A stretch of DNA of 64,000 bases from Nocardiopsis coralli (GCF_014892575.1 NZ_JADBGI010000004.1:283503-347502); one strand, 5' to 3'. Counted from the stretch's first letter, positions 1 to 9,637 are shown. The notes: a model not told the origin generated them from the letters alone. Numbers and translations: made by a program.

Positions 1-1361
1 TGTGGAGCGACGGCACCCCGATGAGCGGTGAGGACCTGCGCGTCACCTGGATGATGGCGGCCACCCCGGGCGAGGAGCACTGCAACGGGTGCGACAGCCG
101 AGGGGGCATGAGCGAGGACAAGATCGAGGAGATCGAGACCGACGGCCAGACCGCCACCGTCCGGCTGAAGGAGGGCCTCGCCGACCCCGAGTGGGAGAGC
201 ACCTTCGACGCCCACAGCACCTCCGGCGGTTTCCTGCCCGCGCACCTGGCCGAGGAGAACGGCTGGGACATCGACGACCCGGACGAGCTCGGCGAGTACT
301 ACGAGTGGCTGCACTCCACCATGCCCGAGTGGTCCGGCGGCCCCTTCCAGATCGTGGAGGGCGACCTCGAGAACGAGGTCATCAAGGAGCCCAACCCCGA
401 GTGGTGGGGTGACGAGCCCGGCCTGGACCGCATCACGATGCAGTTCAACGACGACGAGGGCACCTTCTACAACGCCTTCGTCAACGGCGAGATCGACGGC
501 GGCAGCCCGGCCGACTACAACGAGGACGTCTTCACCCAGTTGGAGGACGTCGACAACGCCGTCACCGACATCGGCGAGGGCGAGACCTGGGAGCACATCG
601 ACTTCAACATGGGGGTCGAGGAGTTCGACGACGTCGAACTGCGCCGGGCGATCTTCACCGCGATCGACCGCGACGACATCGCCAACCGCAACTTCGGCGC
701 CGGTTACCCCGAGTACGAGCTGAAGAACAACCACATGTTCGCCAGTGACAACGAGTACTTCGTCGACCACTACGAGGGCGAGACCCAGGGCACCGGCGAC
801 ATCGAGGAGGCCCAGAACATCCTCGAGGAGGCCGGGTACGAGCTCGAGGGCGACCAGCTCACCCTCGACGGCGAGGACATCGGCCCGTTCCGCCTGCGCA
901 GCACCGACACCGACGTGCGCAACACGTCGGTCCAGCTGATCCAGAACCAGCTCGCCGAGATCGGCATCACCGCCAACATCGAGATGACCGACGACCTCGG
1001 CGCCATGACCTCCGAGGCCGACTACGACATCATCCAGTACGGCTGGTCCGGCTCCCCCTGGTTCGCCACCAACCCCGAGCAGTACTGGCACTCCGGCAGC
1101 GGCAGCAACTACGGCAACTACGAGAACGAAGAGGTCGACGAGCTGACCGAGGAGGTCACCAACGCCACCGACCTCGACGACGCCGCCGACCTGGCCAACC
1201 AGGCCATGGAGGTCCTCGTCCCGGACGCCTACGTGATGCCGATCATGGCGGAGCCGAACTACTTCTTCGCCAACGACCGGCTGGAGAACGTGCACGACAA
1301 CCTGAACTCCAGCTACCGCGCCACGTACAACATCGGTGAGTGGACCCTGGCCGGCCAGTAG
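1..1361 (+). CDS. ABC transporter substrate-binding protein, family 5 (peptide), 5'-truncated
   Basis: This is the C-terminal part of an extracellular solute-binding protein of the SBP_bac_5 (DppA/OppA) family, which captures peptides or similar solutes outside the membrane for the importer encoded next. The reading frame is open to the left edge (codons begin at base 3), so the signal peptide and first lobe lie outside the window; the ATG at 21 is internal. Family features include the GGPF and NPEWWG stretch around bases 340-410, the ELRRAIFTAIDRDDI segment (bases 640-690) typical of the helix following the hinge, and a C-terminal block ending near the stop. The protein is very acidic, as expected for a secreted protein of a halotolerant actinomycete. 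It is followed by a stem-loop and the permease genes. The substrate cannot be read from the sequence. Confidence 0.93.
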   Translation, partial: WSDGTPMSGEDLRVTWMMAATPGEEHCNGCDSRGGMSEDKIEEIETDGQTATVRLKEGLADPEWESTFDAHSTSGGFLPAHLAEENGWDIDDPDELGEYYEWLHSTMPEWSGGPFQIVEGDLENEVIKEPNPEWWGDEPGLDRITMQFNDDEGTFYNAFVNGEIDGGSPADYNEDVFTQLEDVDNAVTDIGEGETWEHIDFNMGVEEFDDVELRRAIFTAIDRDDIANRNFGAGYPEYELKNNHMFASDNEYFVDHYEGETQGTGDIEEAQNILEEAGYELEGDQLTLDGEDIGPFRLRSTDTDVRNTSVQLIQNQLAEIGITANIEMTDDLGAMTSEADYDIIQYGWSGSPWFATNPEQYWHSGSGSNYGNYENEEVDELTEEVTNATDLDDAADLANQAMEVLVPDAYVMPIMAEPNYFFANDRLENVHDNLNSSYRATYNIGEWTLAGQ

Positions 1362-1384
1362 GCCCCCGGTCCGCAGGTTCCACA

Positions 1385-1422
1385 CGGCCCGGCCCAGGAA
1401 CACCCCCGCCTGGGCCGGGCCG
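1385..1422 (+). terminator. Intra-operon stem-loop between binding protein and permease genes
   Basis: A perfect 14-bp inverted repeat (CGGCCCGGCCCAGG / CCTGGGCCGGGCCG) with a 10-nt loop lies in the 89-bp gap between the binding-protein gene and the first permease. There is no T-tract. Such hairpins after binding-protein genes usually act as partial attenuators or 3' mRNA stabilisers, giving more binding protein than membrane subunits; that role is inferred. Confidence 0.6.
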
Positions 1423-1450
1423 GTCCTCGTCACCCCGAAGGATCACACCC

Positions 1451-2461
1451 ATGCTCGTTTACACGGTGCGGCGGATCCTGGGCGCGATACCCGTCCTCGT
1501 CCTCGCATCCCTTCTCACGTTCGTGATGATCGACGTCTCCGGAGACCCCCTCGCCGAGCTGCGGATGCAGACCCCGGCCCCGACGGAGGAGGTCATCCAG
1601 CAGGAGAGCGAACGTCTCTACCTCGACCGGTCGATGCCTGAGCGCTACTGGCTCTGGATCACCGGCGTCGGCGGCAACGGCGACATCGGACTGCTGCAGG
1701 GGGAGTTCGGACCCTCGACCCAGGGCCAGCAGTACGAGATCGGCCCCGCCATCGCCGAACGGCTCTGGACCACCCTGCGCCTGGTCGGCATCGCGATGAT
1801 GCTCGCGCTGGGCCTGGCGATCATCGCCGGCTGCGTCAGCGCCATGCGGCAGTACTCCAAGCTCGACTACACCCTGACCTTCATCGGCTTCCTCTGCCTG
1901 GCCATGCCGACCTTCTGGCTCGCCGGCATCGTCCAGGCCTCCGGCGTGGAGCTCAACCAGCTCGTCGGCGGACAGGTCTTCAACACCATCGGCGACGGGC
2001 GCTACAACGCCGAGGGCCAACCACTCTGGGACCAGTTCGCCAACGCGTTCGCCCACATGGCCCTGCCGACCCTCGTGCTCATGCTGACCAGCTTCGCCCA
2101 ATGGAGCCGGTACCAGCGCACGTCGATGCTGGAGGTCCTCAACAGCGACTACGTGCGGCTGGCCCGGGCCAAGGGGCTGCGCAACAAGACGGTGATCCGC
2201 CGCCACGCGCTGCGGACGGCGCTGATCCCGCTGACCACGGTATTCGCGCTCGGTGTCGCCGGCATCATCGATGGCGCGATCCTCACCGAGACGGTCTTCC
2301 AGTGGCGCGGTCTCGGCGACTTCTTCATCACCGCCGTGGAGAACAACGACTCCTACGCGCTGATGGGATGGCTGCTGCTGAGCGGCGTCCTGGTCATCCT
2401 GGCCAACCTCATCGCCGACCTCCTGTACGGCGTGCTCGACCCGAGGATCCGCTATGAGTGA
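1451..2461 (+). CDS. ABC transporter permease, DppB/OppB family
   Basis: Inner-membrane subunit of the peptide-type importer, 336 residues with about six membrane segments. The start ATG at 1451 gives the typical N-terminus MLVYTVRRILGAIPVLVLAS; upstream codons in this frame are proline- and arginine-rich noncoding sequence. After the first membrane helix comes the usual extracytoplasmic region (about residues 35-105), here long because of an insertion rich in E, Q and G. The permease EAA-type coupling motif is visible as ARAKGLRNKTVIRRHALRTA near residues 240-260, where the ATPase docks. The 3' end overlaps the next gene by 8 bp, so the two permeases are translationally coupled. Confidence 0.93.
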   Translation: MLVYTVRRILGAIPVLVLASLLTFVMIDVSGDPLAELRMQTPAPTEEVIQQESERLYLDRSMPERYWLWITGVGGNGDIGLLQGEFGPSTQGQQYEIGPAIAERLWTTLRLVGIAMMLALGLAIIAGCVSAMRQYSKLDYTLTFIGFLCLAMPTFWLAGIVQASGVELNQLVGGQVFNTIGDGRYNAEGQPLWDQFANAFAHMALPTLVLMLTSFAQWSRYQRTSMLEVLNSDYVRLARAKGLRNKTVIRRHALRTALIPLTTVFALGVAGIIDGAILTETVFQWRGLGDFFITAVENNDSYALMGWLLLSGVLVILANLIADLLYGVLDPRIRYE

Positions 2462-3371
2462 CAACGGCACGCCCATCACCTCGCCCGGCACGGCCGCGCA
2501 GCGGTCGGCGGCCGACCGCACCCAGCTCCAGACGATCGTGATCCGGTTCGTCCGGCACCGCCCCGCGATGATCAGCCTGTTCCTGCTGGTGGTCATCGCC
2601 GGGTTCGCGTTCCTCGGACCGCTGTTCTGGAAGTGGGACCACACGGTCTCCTCGGACATCCTCAGCAACCAGCCGCCCGGTGGTGACCACCCGCTCGGCA
2701 CGTCCTCGGCCGGCCACGACGTGCTCGGCCAGCTCATGCGCGGCGCCCAGCAGACCCTCAAGGTCGCGCTGACCGTCTCGCTGTCGGCCACCGCGTTCGG
2801 GTCCCTGTGGGGCGCCACCGCCGGCTACTTCGGCGGGCGGACCGACGCGATCATGATGCGGATCGTGGACGTGTTCCTCATCGTCCCGCCGCTCGTCGCG
2901 GTCGCAGCGCTGTCGGGCAACACCAGTGGCGGCACGACCTGGGCCACGATCGCGGTCATCATCGCCCTCTTCTCGTGGGCACAGATCGCCCGTGTGGTGC
3001 GCGGCGTCGTGCTGTCCCTGAGGGAGCAGGAGTTCGTCGAGGCGGCCAAGGCCTCCGGCGCGTCCGCTCCGTGGATCATCATCCGCCACCTGCTGCCCAA
3101 CGCGGCGGGCCCGATCATCGTCGCCGCGACGCTGCTCGTGGCGATCGCGATCCTCATGGAGGCGGGGCTGTCCTTCCTCCAGTTCGGGATCCAGCTGCCC
3201 GACATCTCGCTCGGCCAGATGATCGGCGAGGCCCGCACGGCGGTCTCCACCCGGCCGTGGACCTTCTACCCGCCGGGTGTGCTGCTGGTGCTGATCTGCC
3301 TGACGATCAACTTCATCGGCGACGGCCTGCGGGACGCGCTCGATCCGAAACAGACCAGGGTGCGGCGATGA
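2454..3371 (+). CDS. ABC transporter permease, DppC/OppC family
   Basis: Second membrane subunit of the importer, 305 residues. It has the short cytoplasmic N-terminal tail and first helix typical of DppC (MISLFLLVVIAGFAFLGPLF at about residues 37-56), then the HPLGTSSAGHDVLGQLMRGA segment, which is near-diagnostic of the OppC_N region, and a five-helix permease core with the EAA motif around EFVEAAKASGASAPWIIIRH (about residues 192-211). The ATG at 2454 overlaps the stop of the preceding gene, and its own stop overlaps the next start as ATGA. Together with its partner it forms the translocation pore. Confidence 0.93.
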   Translation: MSDNGTPITSPGTAAQRSAADRTQLQTIVIRFVRHRPAMISLFLLVVIAGFAFLGPLFWKWDHTVSSDILSNQPPGGDHPLGTSSAGHDVLGQLMRGAQQTLKVALTVSLSATAFGSLWGATAGYFGGRTDAIMMRIVDVFLIVPPLVAVAALSGNTSGGTTWATIAVIIALFSWAQIARVVRGVVLSLREQEFVEAAKASGASAPWIIIRHLLPNAAGPIIVAATLLVAIAILMEAGLSFLQFGIQLPDISLGQMIGEARTAVSTRPWTFYPPGVLLVLICLTINFIGDGLRDALDPKQTRVRR

Positions 3372-5569
3372 CGACAGAGAACACCATCACCACGGACACG
3401 GCGCTCGAGGTCGACGCGCTCAGTGTCACCTTCCCCTCCGACGACGGGCCCCTGCCCGCGGTCCGCGAGGTCTCCTACACCCTGCGCCGGGGCGAGGCCC
3501 TGGGCATCGTGGGGGAGTCCGGGTCGGGCAAGTCGGTGACCTCGATGGCGGTCATGGGCCTGCTGCCCAAGAACGCGAAGGTCGAGGGCTCGGTCCGGCT
3601 CATGGGCGAGGAGATCCTCGGCCTGCCCGACAAGGCCATCAGCGAGGTGCGCGGGCAGAAGATCGCGATGATCTTCCAGGACCCGCTGACCTCCCTCAAC
3701 CCCGTCTACACGATCGGGTACCAGATCGCCGAGGCGGTGCTGGCGCACAACGCCGTCGGCAAGCAGAAGGCGTGGGAACGCTCGCGCGAGCTGCTCGAGA
3801 TCGTCGGCATCCCCTCGCCGGACCAGCGGCTGCGCCAGTACCCGCACGAGCTCTCCGGCGGTATGCGCCAGCGTGTGGTGATCGCGATCGCGATGGCCAA
3901 CGACCCGGACGTCATCATCGCCGACGAGCCCACCACCGCGCTGGACGTGACCGTCCAGGCGCAGGTGCTGGAGGCGCTGCAGTCCGCCCGCCGGGAGACC
4001 GGCGCGGCTCTGGTGCTCATCACCCACGACCTGGGTGTGGTCGCCGGGCAGGTCGAACGGGTCGCCGTCATGTACGGCGGGCGCATCGTGGAGTCCGGGC
4101 CGGTCGAGGAGGTCTTCTACCGGCCGCGCATGCCCTACGCGCTCGGCCTCCTCGGGTCGCTGCCCCGGTTGGACGAGGCACGCGCCGAGCGCCTCACCCC
4201 CATCCTGGGCACACCGCCCTCGCTCGTGGCCATGCCGCAGGGGTGCACGTTCGCGCCCCGCTGCCCCATGGCCCGGGAACAGTGCCACACCGAGGAGCCG
4301 GTGCTGCTGCGCACCCTCGACAACGGCGACCGGGTCCCCGCGCAGCCGGGGGACGCCGACGCCCACGTCGCGGCCTGCCACTTCAGCGACGAGCTGCGCG
4401 CCGACACCCGGCCCGAGGACCTCTTCCGGGCCACGGCCGTGGACACCGAGGGCGTGGAGTCGGTCGAGGAGCTCGACGAGGCGGAGGCATCGGTCGCCGG
4501 GGCCGCCGAGGGGTTCGGGAGCGCCGGCGAGGGCCCCGAACCGGAGCCCGAGGGCGAGCCCGAGGTGCTGCTGCGCGCCGAGGACCTGGTGAAGAACTTC
4601 CCGATCCGGTCCAAGGGCCTGCTCAAGCGCAAGGTCGGCGACGTCCAGGCGGTCTCCGGGGTCTCCCTGGAACTGCGCGAACGCGAGACCCTCGCGCTGG
4701 TGGGGGAGTCGGGGTGCGGCAAGTCCACGACCGCGCGGCTGCTGCTCAACCTCGTGCGGTTGACGTCGGGCGGCGTGAGCTACATGGGCAAACCGCTGCA
4801 GGGGCTGACCGACAAGCAGATGCGGCCGCTCCGCCGCGACCTGCAGATCGTGTTCCAGGACCCGTTCGCGTCGCTGGACCCGAGGATGACGGTGGCCGAC
4901 ATCATCGCCGAGCCGATGCTGATCCACCGCACCCGCAACGGGGACGCGAAGAAGCGGGTCAAGGAGCTGCTGGAACTGGTCGGGCTCAACCCCGAGCACG
5001 GGTCCCGGTACCCGCACGAGTTCTCCGGCGGTCAGCGCCAGCGCATCGGGGTGGCCCGGGCGCTCTCGCTCAACCCGAAGGTGCTGGTGCTGGACGAGCC
5101 GGTCTCGGCCCTGGACGTGTCGATCCAGGCGGGCGTGATCAACCTGCTGGAGGACCTCCAGGAGGAGCTGGGGCTGTCGTACCTGTTCGTCTCGCACGAC
5201 CTGTCGGTGGTCAAGCACATCGCCGACCGGGTGGCGGTGATGTACCTCGGCAAGATCGTGGAGACCGCCACGACCGAGCAGCTGTTCGAGGCGCCCGCGC
5301 ACCCGTACACGCAGGCGCTGATCTCGGCGATCCCGCTCCCGGACCCGGTCAAGGAGCGCACGCGCGAGCGCATCGTGGTGACCGGCGACGTCCCGAGCCC
5401 GGCCGACCCGCCGTCGGGGTGCCGGTTCCGGACGCGGTGCCCGAAGTTCGCGAACGAGCTGTCGGAGGCCGAGCGGAGCAAGTGCGTCGACCAGGTTCCC
5501 GAGCTGCGGGAACGCGGGTCGGGGCACCGCGACGCCTGCCACTACTCGGAGGTGGTCGAGCTCCTCTGA
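3368..5569 (+). CDS. Fused dual ATPase (DppD-DppF type) of peptide ABC importer
   Basis: One 733-residue protein carries both nucleotide-binding domains that are normally two polypeptides. The first half has Walker A GESGSGKS (about residue 53), signature LSGGMRQR, Walker B VIIADEPTTALD and a C-terminal oligo_HPY extension whose cysteines (CTFAPRCPMAREQC ... ACHF) match the iron-sulfur-like cluster motif of this family. An acidic, disordered linker (about residues 345-395) follows. The second half has Walker A GESGCGKST, signature FSGGQRQR, Walker B VLVLDEPVSALD and a second cysteine-containing tail (CRFRTRCPKF ... ACHYSE). It starts at the ATGA overlap with the permease. Fusion of the two ATPases is common in actinobacteria. 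Confidence 0.94.
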   Translation: MTTENTITTDTALEVDALSVTFPSDDGPLPAVREVSYTLRRGEALGIVGESGSGKSVTSMAVMGLLPKNAKVEGSVRLMGEEILGLPDKAISEVRGQKIAMIFQDPLTSLNPVYTIGYQIAEAVLAHNAVGKQKAWERSRELLEIVGIPSPDQRLRQYPHELSGGMRQRVVIAIAMANDPDVIIADEPTTALDVTVQAQVLEALQSARRETGAALVLITHDLGVVAGQVERVAVMYGGRIVESGPVEEVFYRPRMPYALGLLGSLPRLDEARAERLTPILGTPPSLVAMPQGCTFAPRCPMAREQCHTEEPVLLRTLDNGDRVPAQPGDADAHVAACHFSDELRADTRPEDLFRATAVDTEGVESVEELDEAEASVAGAAEGFGSAGEGPEPEPEGEPEVLLRAEDLVKNFPIRSKGLLKRKVGDVQAVSGVSLELRERETLALVGESGCGKSTTARLLLNLVRLTSGGVSYMGKPLQGLTDKQMRPLRRDLQIVFQDPFASLDPRMTVADIIAEPMLIHRTRNGDAKKRVKELLELVGLNPEHGSRYPHEFSGGQRQRIGVARALSLNPKVLVLDEPVSALDVSIQAGVINLLEDLQEELGLSYLFVSHDLSVVKHIADRVAVMYLGKIVETATTEQLFEAPAHPYTQALISAIPLPDPVKERTRERIVVTGDVPSPADPPSGCRFRTRCPKFANELSEAERSKCVDQVPELRERGSGHRDACHYSEVVELL

Positions 5570-5580
5570 ACAGAGGGTGA

Positions 5581-5657
5581 CCGGAACCGGGCGACTTCCC
5601 ATTGGGTTCGATACGGGGACATACCGGCGCGCAAGCATGGCGCACGCCCGGTTCCGG
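5581..5657 (+). repeat. Separated 13-bp inverted repeat after the ABC operon
   Basis: CCGGAACCGGGCG at 5581-5593 is repeated as its exact reverse complement CGCCCGGTTCCGG at 5645-5657, with 51 nt between. It lies just after the importer stop codon and within the presumed promoter region of the carboxypeptidase gene. It could be an unusual terminator or a looped regulatory site; no other terminator is visible in this gap. Confidence 0.4.
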
Positions 5658-5697
5658 GGGTACCTTCGTGGCTTCGTTGGTGACCGGTAGGAGACAC

Positions 5698-7338
5698 ATG
5701 AATCACGTTCCGTCACCGGACCGCACTCGTCGCGGCCCGTCCCGCACCGTCCGTCCCCGACGTGAGCGCACGTGGTTGGCCGCGGCGGCCGTCGCCGCCG
5801 TCCCCCTGGTGCCGCTGGCCCCGGTCGGAGCGCCCGCGGCCCACGCCGACGTGGCCCCCGGCGCCGGCTCCGAGGAGCTCGTCGAACGCATCGAGGAGGC
5901 GCTCGACGACCCCGCCCTGGAGGGCGCGACCTCCGGGGTGCTCGTCGAGGACCCCGAGACCGGCGAGGTCCTCTACGGGGACGAGACCGGCGCCCAGTTG
6001 ATGCCCGCCTCCAACATGAAGATGTTCACCGCCGCCGCGGCCCTGGAGGCCCTCGGCCCCGACCACACCTTCGAGACCCGGGTGGTGGCCGAGAACGCCG
6101 ACGGGGCCCCGTCCTCGGTCGAGGACCTCCACCTGGTCGGCGGCGGCGACCCCACGCTGTCCGCCGACGACATCGACACCCTCGCGGCCGAGGTGGCCGA
6201 CGCCGGTGTCGAGGTCGTCGAGGGCGACCTGCTCGCCGACGACAGCCGCTTCGACGGGGAGCGCCTGGTCGACGACTGGTGGGAGGAGGACGAACCCTTC
6301 GCCTACGGGGCGCAGATCTCCGCGCTGACCGTCGCCCACGGGGACCGCTTCGACACCGGTGTCACCGAGGTCGCCGTCGAACCCGCCGGCGAGGGCGAGG
6401 CCGTCACCGTCGACCTCGGTGCCGCCGACGGTTACGCCGAGCTCGACAACAGCGCCGAGACCGGTGCCCCCGGCAGTGAGGACACCCTGCAGATCGACCG
6501 GCCCACCGGCACGAACACCATCGAGGTCACGGGCTCCCTGCCCGCGGACGCCGGCGCGGTCGAGGAACTGCGCACCGTCGACGAGCCGGCGGGACTGGCC
6601 GGGCACCTGTTCGCCGGGGCGCTGGAGGAGCACGGTGTCGAGGTGCAGGGCGACCTCCAGTACGGGCAGCTGCCCGGCGAGTGGGACGACCCGCTCGACC
6701 TGGCCGGGCACACCTCGCCCGAGCTGGCCGAGATCCTCGTGCCGTTCATGAAGTTCAGCAACAACGCCCACGCCGAGATGCTCGTCAAGGAGATGGGTCA
6801 GGAGGCCGCGGGCGAGGGCAGCTGGGAGACCGGGCTCGCCGAGCTCGAGTCGACCCTCGAGGGGATCGGCGTGGACACCGCGCAGCTCGAACTGAACGAC
6901 GGTTCCGGGCTCTCCCGCAGCAACCTCGTCACCGCCTCGACCGTGAGCGACCTGCTGGTTCAGGCCCGCGGCGCCGAGTGGTCCGAGGACTTCCGCACGT
7001 CACTGCCGGTGGCAGGGGAGTCCGACCCGTTCGTGGGTGGGACGCTGTCCGAGCGCATGACCGACAGCGCCGCCGAAGGTGTGCTGACCGCCAAGACCGG
7101 GACGCTGTCCGGGGTGAGCGCGCTGTCCGGGTACGTGCCCGCGCCCGACGGCGGCGAGCTCGTCTTCAGCGTGGTCAACAACGGCCACGAGGGCGCGGCC
7201 CCCACCCACGTGCAGGACGCGATCGGCATCGCGGTGGCCGAGCACCTGGGCCACGGGGCCGGATCCGGCGCGGCACCGCTGCGCGCCGGGGAGTCCTCCG
7301 GCGGTGAGGTCGAGTGCTCCTGGTCGGGCACCTGCTGA
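5698..7338 (+). CDS. dacB: D-alanyl-D-alanine carboxypeptidase/endopeptidase, PBP4 (DacB, peptidase S13) family
   Basis: Periplasmic-side cell-wall hydrolase of 546 residues that trims the terminal D-Ala or cleaves D,D crosslinks of peptidoglycan. The ATG at 5698 is preceded by TAGGAG and gives a twin-arginine-rich N-terminus with a hydrophobic signal segment ending near AHA-DV (about residue 44). The three active-site boxes of the S13 family are present: SxxK as SNMK with Ser105 and Lys108, the DGSGLSRSN box near residues 400-408, and KTG with Lys466. The region between the first two boxes contains the large domain-II/III insertion typical of PBP4. The C-terminal tail of about 40 residues after the catalytic fold, with two Cys near the end, is unassigned. 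It is monocistronic and ends in a strong terminator. Confidence 0.92.
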   Translation: MNHVPSPDRTRRGPSRTVRPRRERTWLAAAAVAAVPLVPLAPVGAPAAHADVAPGAGSEELVERIEEALDDPALEGATSGVLVEDPETGEVLYGDETGAQLMPASNMKMFTAAAALEALGPDHTFETRVVAENADGAPSSVEDLHLVGGGDPTLSADDIDTLAAEVADAGVEVVEGDLLADDSRFDGERLVDDWWEEDEPFAYGAQISALTVAHGDRFDTGVTEVAVEPAGEGEAVTVDLGAADGYAELDNSAETGAPGSEDTLQIDRPTGTNTIEVTGSLPADAGAVEELRTVDEPAGLAGHLFAGALEEHGVEVQGDLQYGQLPGEWDDPLDLAGHTSPELAEILVPFMKFSNNAHAEMLVKEMGQEAAGEGSWETGLAELESTLEGIGVDTAQLELNDGSGLSRSNLVTASTVSDLLVQARGAEWSEDFRTSLPVAGESDPFVGGTLSERMTDSAAEGVLTAKTGTLSGVSALSGYVPAPDGGELVFSVVNNGHEGAAPTHVQDAIGIAVAEHLGHGAGSGAAPLRAGESSGGEVECSWSGTC

Positions 7339-7370
7339 CCGCACGCCCGCGCTGACGCGGGACCGACACG

Positions 7371-7417
7371 GTCGGGCCCCGGTTCACCGGAAACCCTCCG
7401 GTGAACCGGGGCCCGAC
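7371..7417 (+). terminator. Strong stem-loop terminator after dacB
   Basis: A perfect 20-bp stem (7371-7390 pairing with 7398-7417) closes a 7-nt loop AAACCCT. There is no long T-tract, as usual for high-GC actinobacterial terminators. Confidence 0.8.
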
Positions 7418-7636
7418 GTGTGTCCGGGGCGGTGCCGGGTCGGTGATCCGAGCGGTTGTCCACAGGTGGGAAAACCCGGATGTCGCTCCGTGGAAGAGGC
7501 TGGCAGTCTGGACATGGAGGAGACACCGACCCCTCGCGCGCCGGGCCAGGCACTGACCCGCCGGACCCCGGTCGGCCCTCCGGATCACCCCCTCCTGCGC
7601 CCCTGACCGGGGCGCGACACCACCCGGAAGGCACGT

Positions 7637-9637
7637 ATGGCTCTGCCCGACATCGGCGCGTGGATCGGCCAGCTCCTGTCCGTCCTCGTCTTCCTCCCGA
7701 TCCTGCTCCTGCTGGGGTTCCTGGCCAGCCGCATGATGGGCGTGCCCTTCAGCGTGCCGCGCCTGGTCTTCTCCGGCGCCGTCGGCATGCTCCTGGGCAG
7801 CGTGCTCTCGGTGGTGCTCTACTACGGCTCGTTCGAGGTGGCCAACCAGCGGGGCGACACCTACGAACCCGCGTTCGTGGCTGTGGTGTATGTGGTGATG
7901 GCGGCCCTGGCGATGCTCGCCTTCGTGGCCACCGAGCTGGTCGTACCGCGCGGCACCCGGGTGCGGCCGGTGGCGATGGCGCTGGAGGTCAAGGACTGGG
8001 CCGGCCGGGTGCGCCGCTACCGCACCATCACGTGGATCCTCGCCCGGCACGGCCTGTGGGGTTACGTCGGCGGGCGCCGTGACGGAGGGGAGGACGCCTC
8101 CACCCAGCGCCGCCTCGCACGGTCGCTGGCGCGCTCCTTCGAGGAGGCCGGGGTCGTCTTCGTCAAGCTCGGCCAGGTGCTGGCCACCCGCCGGGACCTG
8201 CTGCCGCCGGTCTTCGTCGAGGAGCTCGGCCGGCTGCACAACGAGGTCGCGCCCGTGCCCTTCGACGCGGTGCGCACCCGCGTCGAGGACGAGCTCGGCC
8301 GCCCCCTCGACGACCTCTTCGCCGAGTTCGACCCGGTCCCGCTGGCCGCCGCCTCCATCGGGCAGGCGCACGCCGCACGCCTGCACACCGGCGAGCAGGT
8401 CGTGGTGAAGGTGCAGCGCCCCGGCATCGCGCCCGTCGTCGAACGCGACCTCGACATCATCGGCCGGCTCGCACGGCGCTTCCACGAGCACACCGACTGG
8501 GGCCCGGCGATCGGGGTGGTGGACCTGGCCGACGGGTTCGCCGAGGCGCTGCGCGAGGAGCTCGACTTCGAGGTCGAGGCCGCCAACATCGCCGCCATGG
8601 CGGAGGCCTCCGCGGGCTCGCCCGTGCGCATCCCCGGGGTGCACGAGGCCTGGACGAGCCGCCGCGTGCTCGTCATGGAGCGGTTCCACGGCACACCCAT
8701 CGGCTCGGTCGACCCGGCGCGCATGAACGGCGACCGCATCGCACACGAGCTCCTGGAGTGCCTGCTCGACCAGGTGCTGATCAAGGGGATCTTCCACGCC
8801 GACCCGCACCCGGGCAACATCTTCCTGCTCGACACCGGCGAGGTGGGCCTGCTCGACCACGGGTCGGTGGGGCGCCTGGACGGGCACACCCGCGAGGCGC
8901 TGCAGCTGATGATGCTGGCCATCGACCGTGCGGACGCCGTGCTGCTCACCGACACGCTCCTGGACGTGGCCACCGACGCCGACGGGGTGGACTCCGAACG
9001 GTTGCGGCGTGCGCTGGGGCAGTTCATGGTGCGCTATCTCAACACGGGCACGGCCGCGCACGCGCGCATGTTCACCGAGCTGCTGCTCATCGTCACGCGC
9101 TTCGGGCTGGCGCTGCCGGGCGAGCTGGCGGCGGTCTTCCGGGCGCTGGCGACGGTGGAGGGCACGCTGGTGCGCCTGTCGCCGGGCTTCGACGCGGTCT
9201 CGGAGGCCAAGCGTTTCGTGAGCGCGCGGGTGGCCGAGCGGGTCAACCCCAAGGACCTGCGGGACATGGCGCTGGGGGAGGTCGTGGCGATGCTGCCGAC
9301 CCTGCGCCGGCTCCCGCGCCGTATCGACCGCATCACCGATCAGCTGCACCGGGGCCGGTTCACCGTGCAGGTGCGCCCCTTCGCCCACCCCGACGACCGG
9401 CGCATGATGCGGGACATGGTGACGCGGGTGGTGCTCATGGTGCTGACGGTGGTCACGGGGCTCATGTCGGTGGGCCTGTTCATCGCTACCGACGGGTCCC
9501 GGACCACGTGGGCGGAGATGTCGATCCAGGCTCAGGTGTTGGACGCTGGTGCGTGGGTGCTGTTGGGAACGGCGGCGCTGATGATGCTGCGCCTGTTGGT
9601 CGGGGTGGCGCGTGACAACACCGACCGAAGACGCTGA
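7637..9637 (+). CDS. Membrane-anchored ABC1/UbiB (ADCK) family atypical kinase
   Basis: A 666-residue protein with an atypical kinase/ATPase domain flanked by membrane helices. The N-terminal 110 residues contain about three hydrophobic segments. The kinase core has the diagnostic KxGQ motif (VKLGQVLATR, near residue 177), the AAASIGQAHAARL nucleotide loop that replaces the usual P-loop, the catalytic segment HADPHPGNIF and the metal-binding LLDHGSVGRL. Two more hydrophobic helices close the C-terminus. UbiB proteins support isoprenoid-quinone or prenyl-lipid metabolism; actinobacteria use menaquinone, so the exact client is unknown. ATG 7637 follows GGAAGG. The gene stands alone, 192 bp before an AraC regulator. 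Confidence 0.9.
   Translation: MALPDIGAWIGQLLSVLVFLPILLLLGFLASRMMGVPFSVPRLVFSGAVGMLLGSVLSVVLYYGSFEVANQRGDTYEPAFVAVVYVVMAALAMLAFVATELVVPRGTRVRPVAMALEVKDWAGRVRRYRTITWILARHGLWGYVGGRRDGGEDASTQRRLARSLARSFEEAGVVFVKLGQVLATRRDLLPPVFVEELGRLHNEVAPVPFDAVRTRVEDELGRPLDDLFAEFDPVPLAAASIGQAHAARLHTGEQVVVKVQRPGIAPVVERDLDIIGRLARRFHEHTDWGPAIGVVDLADGFAEALREELDFEVEAANIAAMAEASAGSPVRIPGVHEAWTSRRVLVMERFHGTPIGSVDPARMNGDRIAHELLECLLDQVLIKGIFHADPHPGNIFLLDTGEVGLLDHGSVGRLDGHTREALQLMMLAIDRADAVLLTDTLLDVATDADGVDSERLRRALGQFMVRYLNTGTAAHARMFTELLLIVTRFGLALPGELAAVFRALATVEGTLVRLSPGFDAVSEAKRFVSARVAERVNPKDLRDMALGEVVAMLPTLRRLPRRIDRITDQLHRGRFTVQVRPFAHPDDRRMMRDMVTRVVLMVLTVVTGLMSVGLFIATDGSRTTWAEMSIQAQVLDAGAWVLLGTAALMMLRLLVGVARDNTDRRR

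Noticed and set aside
3368..5569. Dual ATPase as an erroneous fusion of two genes
   Set aside because: The frame is continuous across an acidic linker with no stop or ribosome-binding site between the halves, and such fusions are well known in actinobacteria.
3266..5716. An 816-codon open frame antisense to the dual ATPase, and similar long antisense frames elsewhere (for example 49751-52231 and 56260-58890)
   Set aside because: These are mirror frames produced by the strong G/C bias at third codon positions. The translations are Arg/His/Gln/Gly-rich without any motif, and the sense strand has clear protein families.
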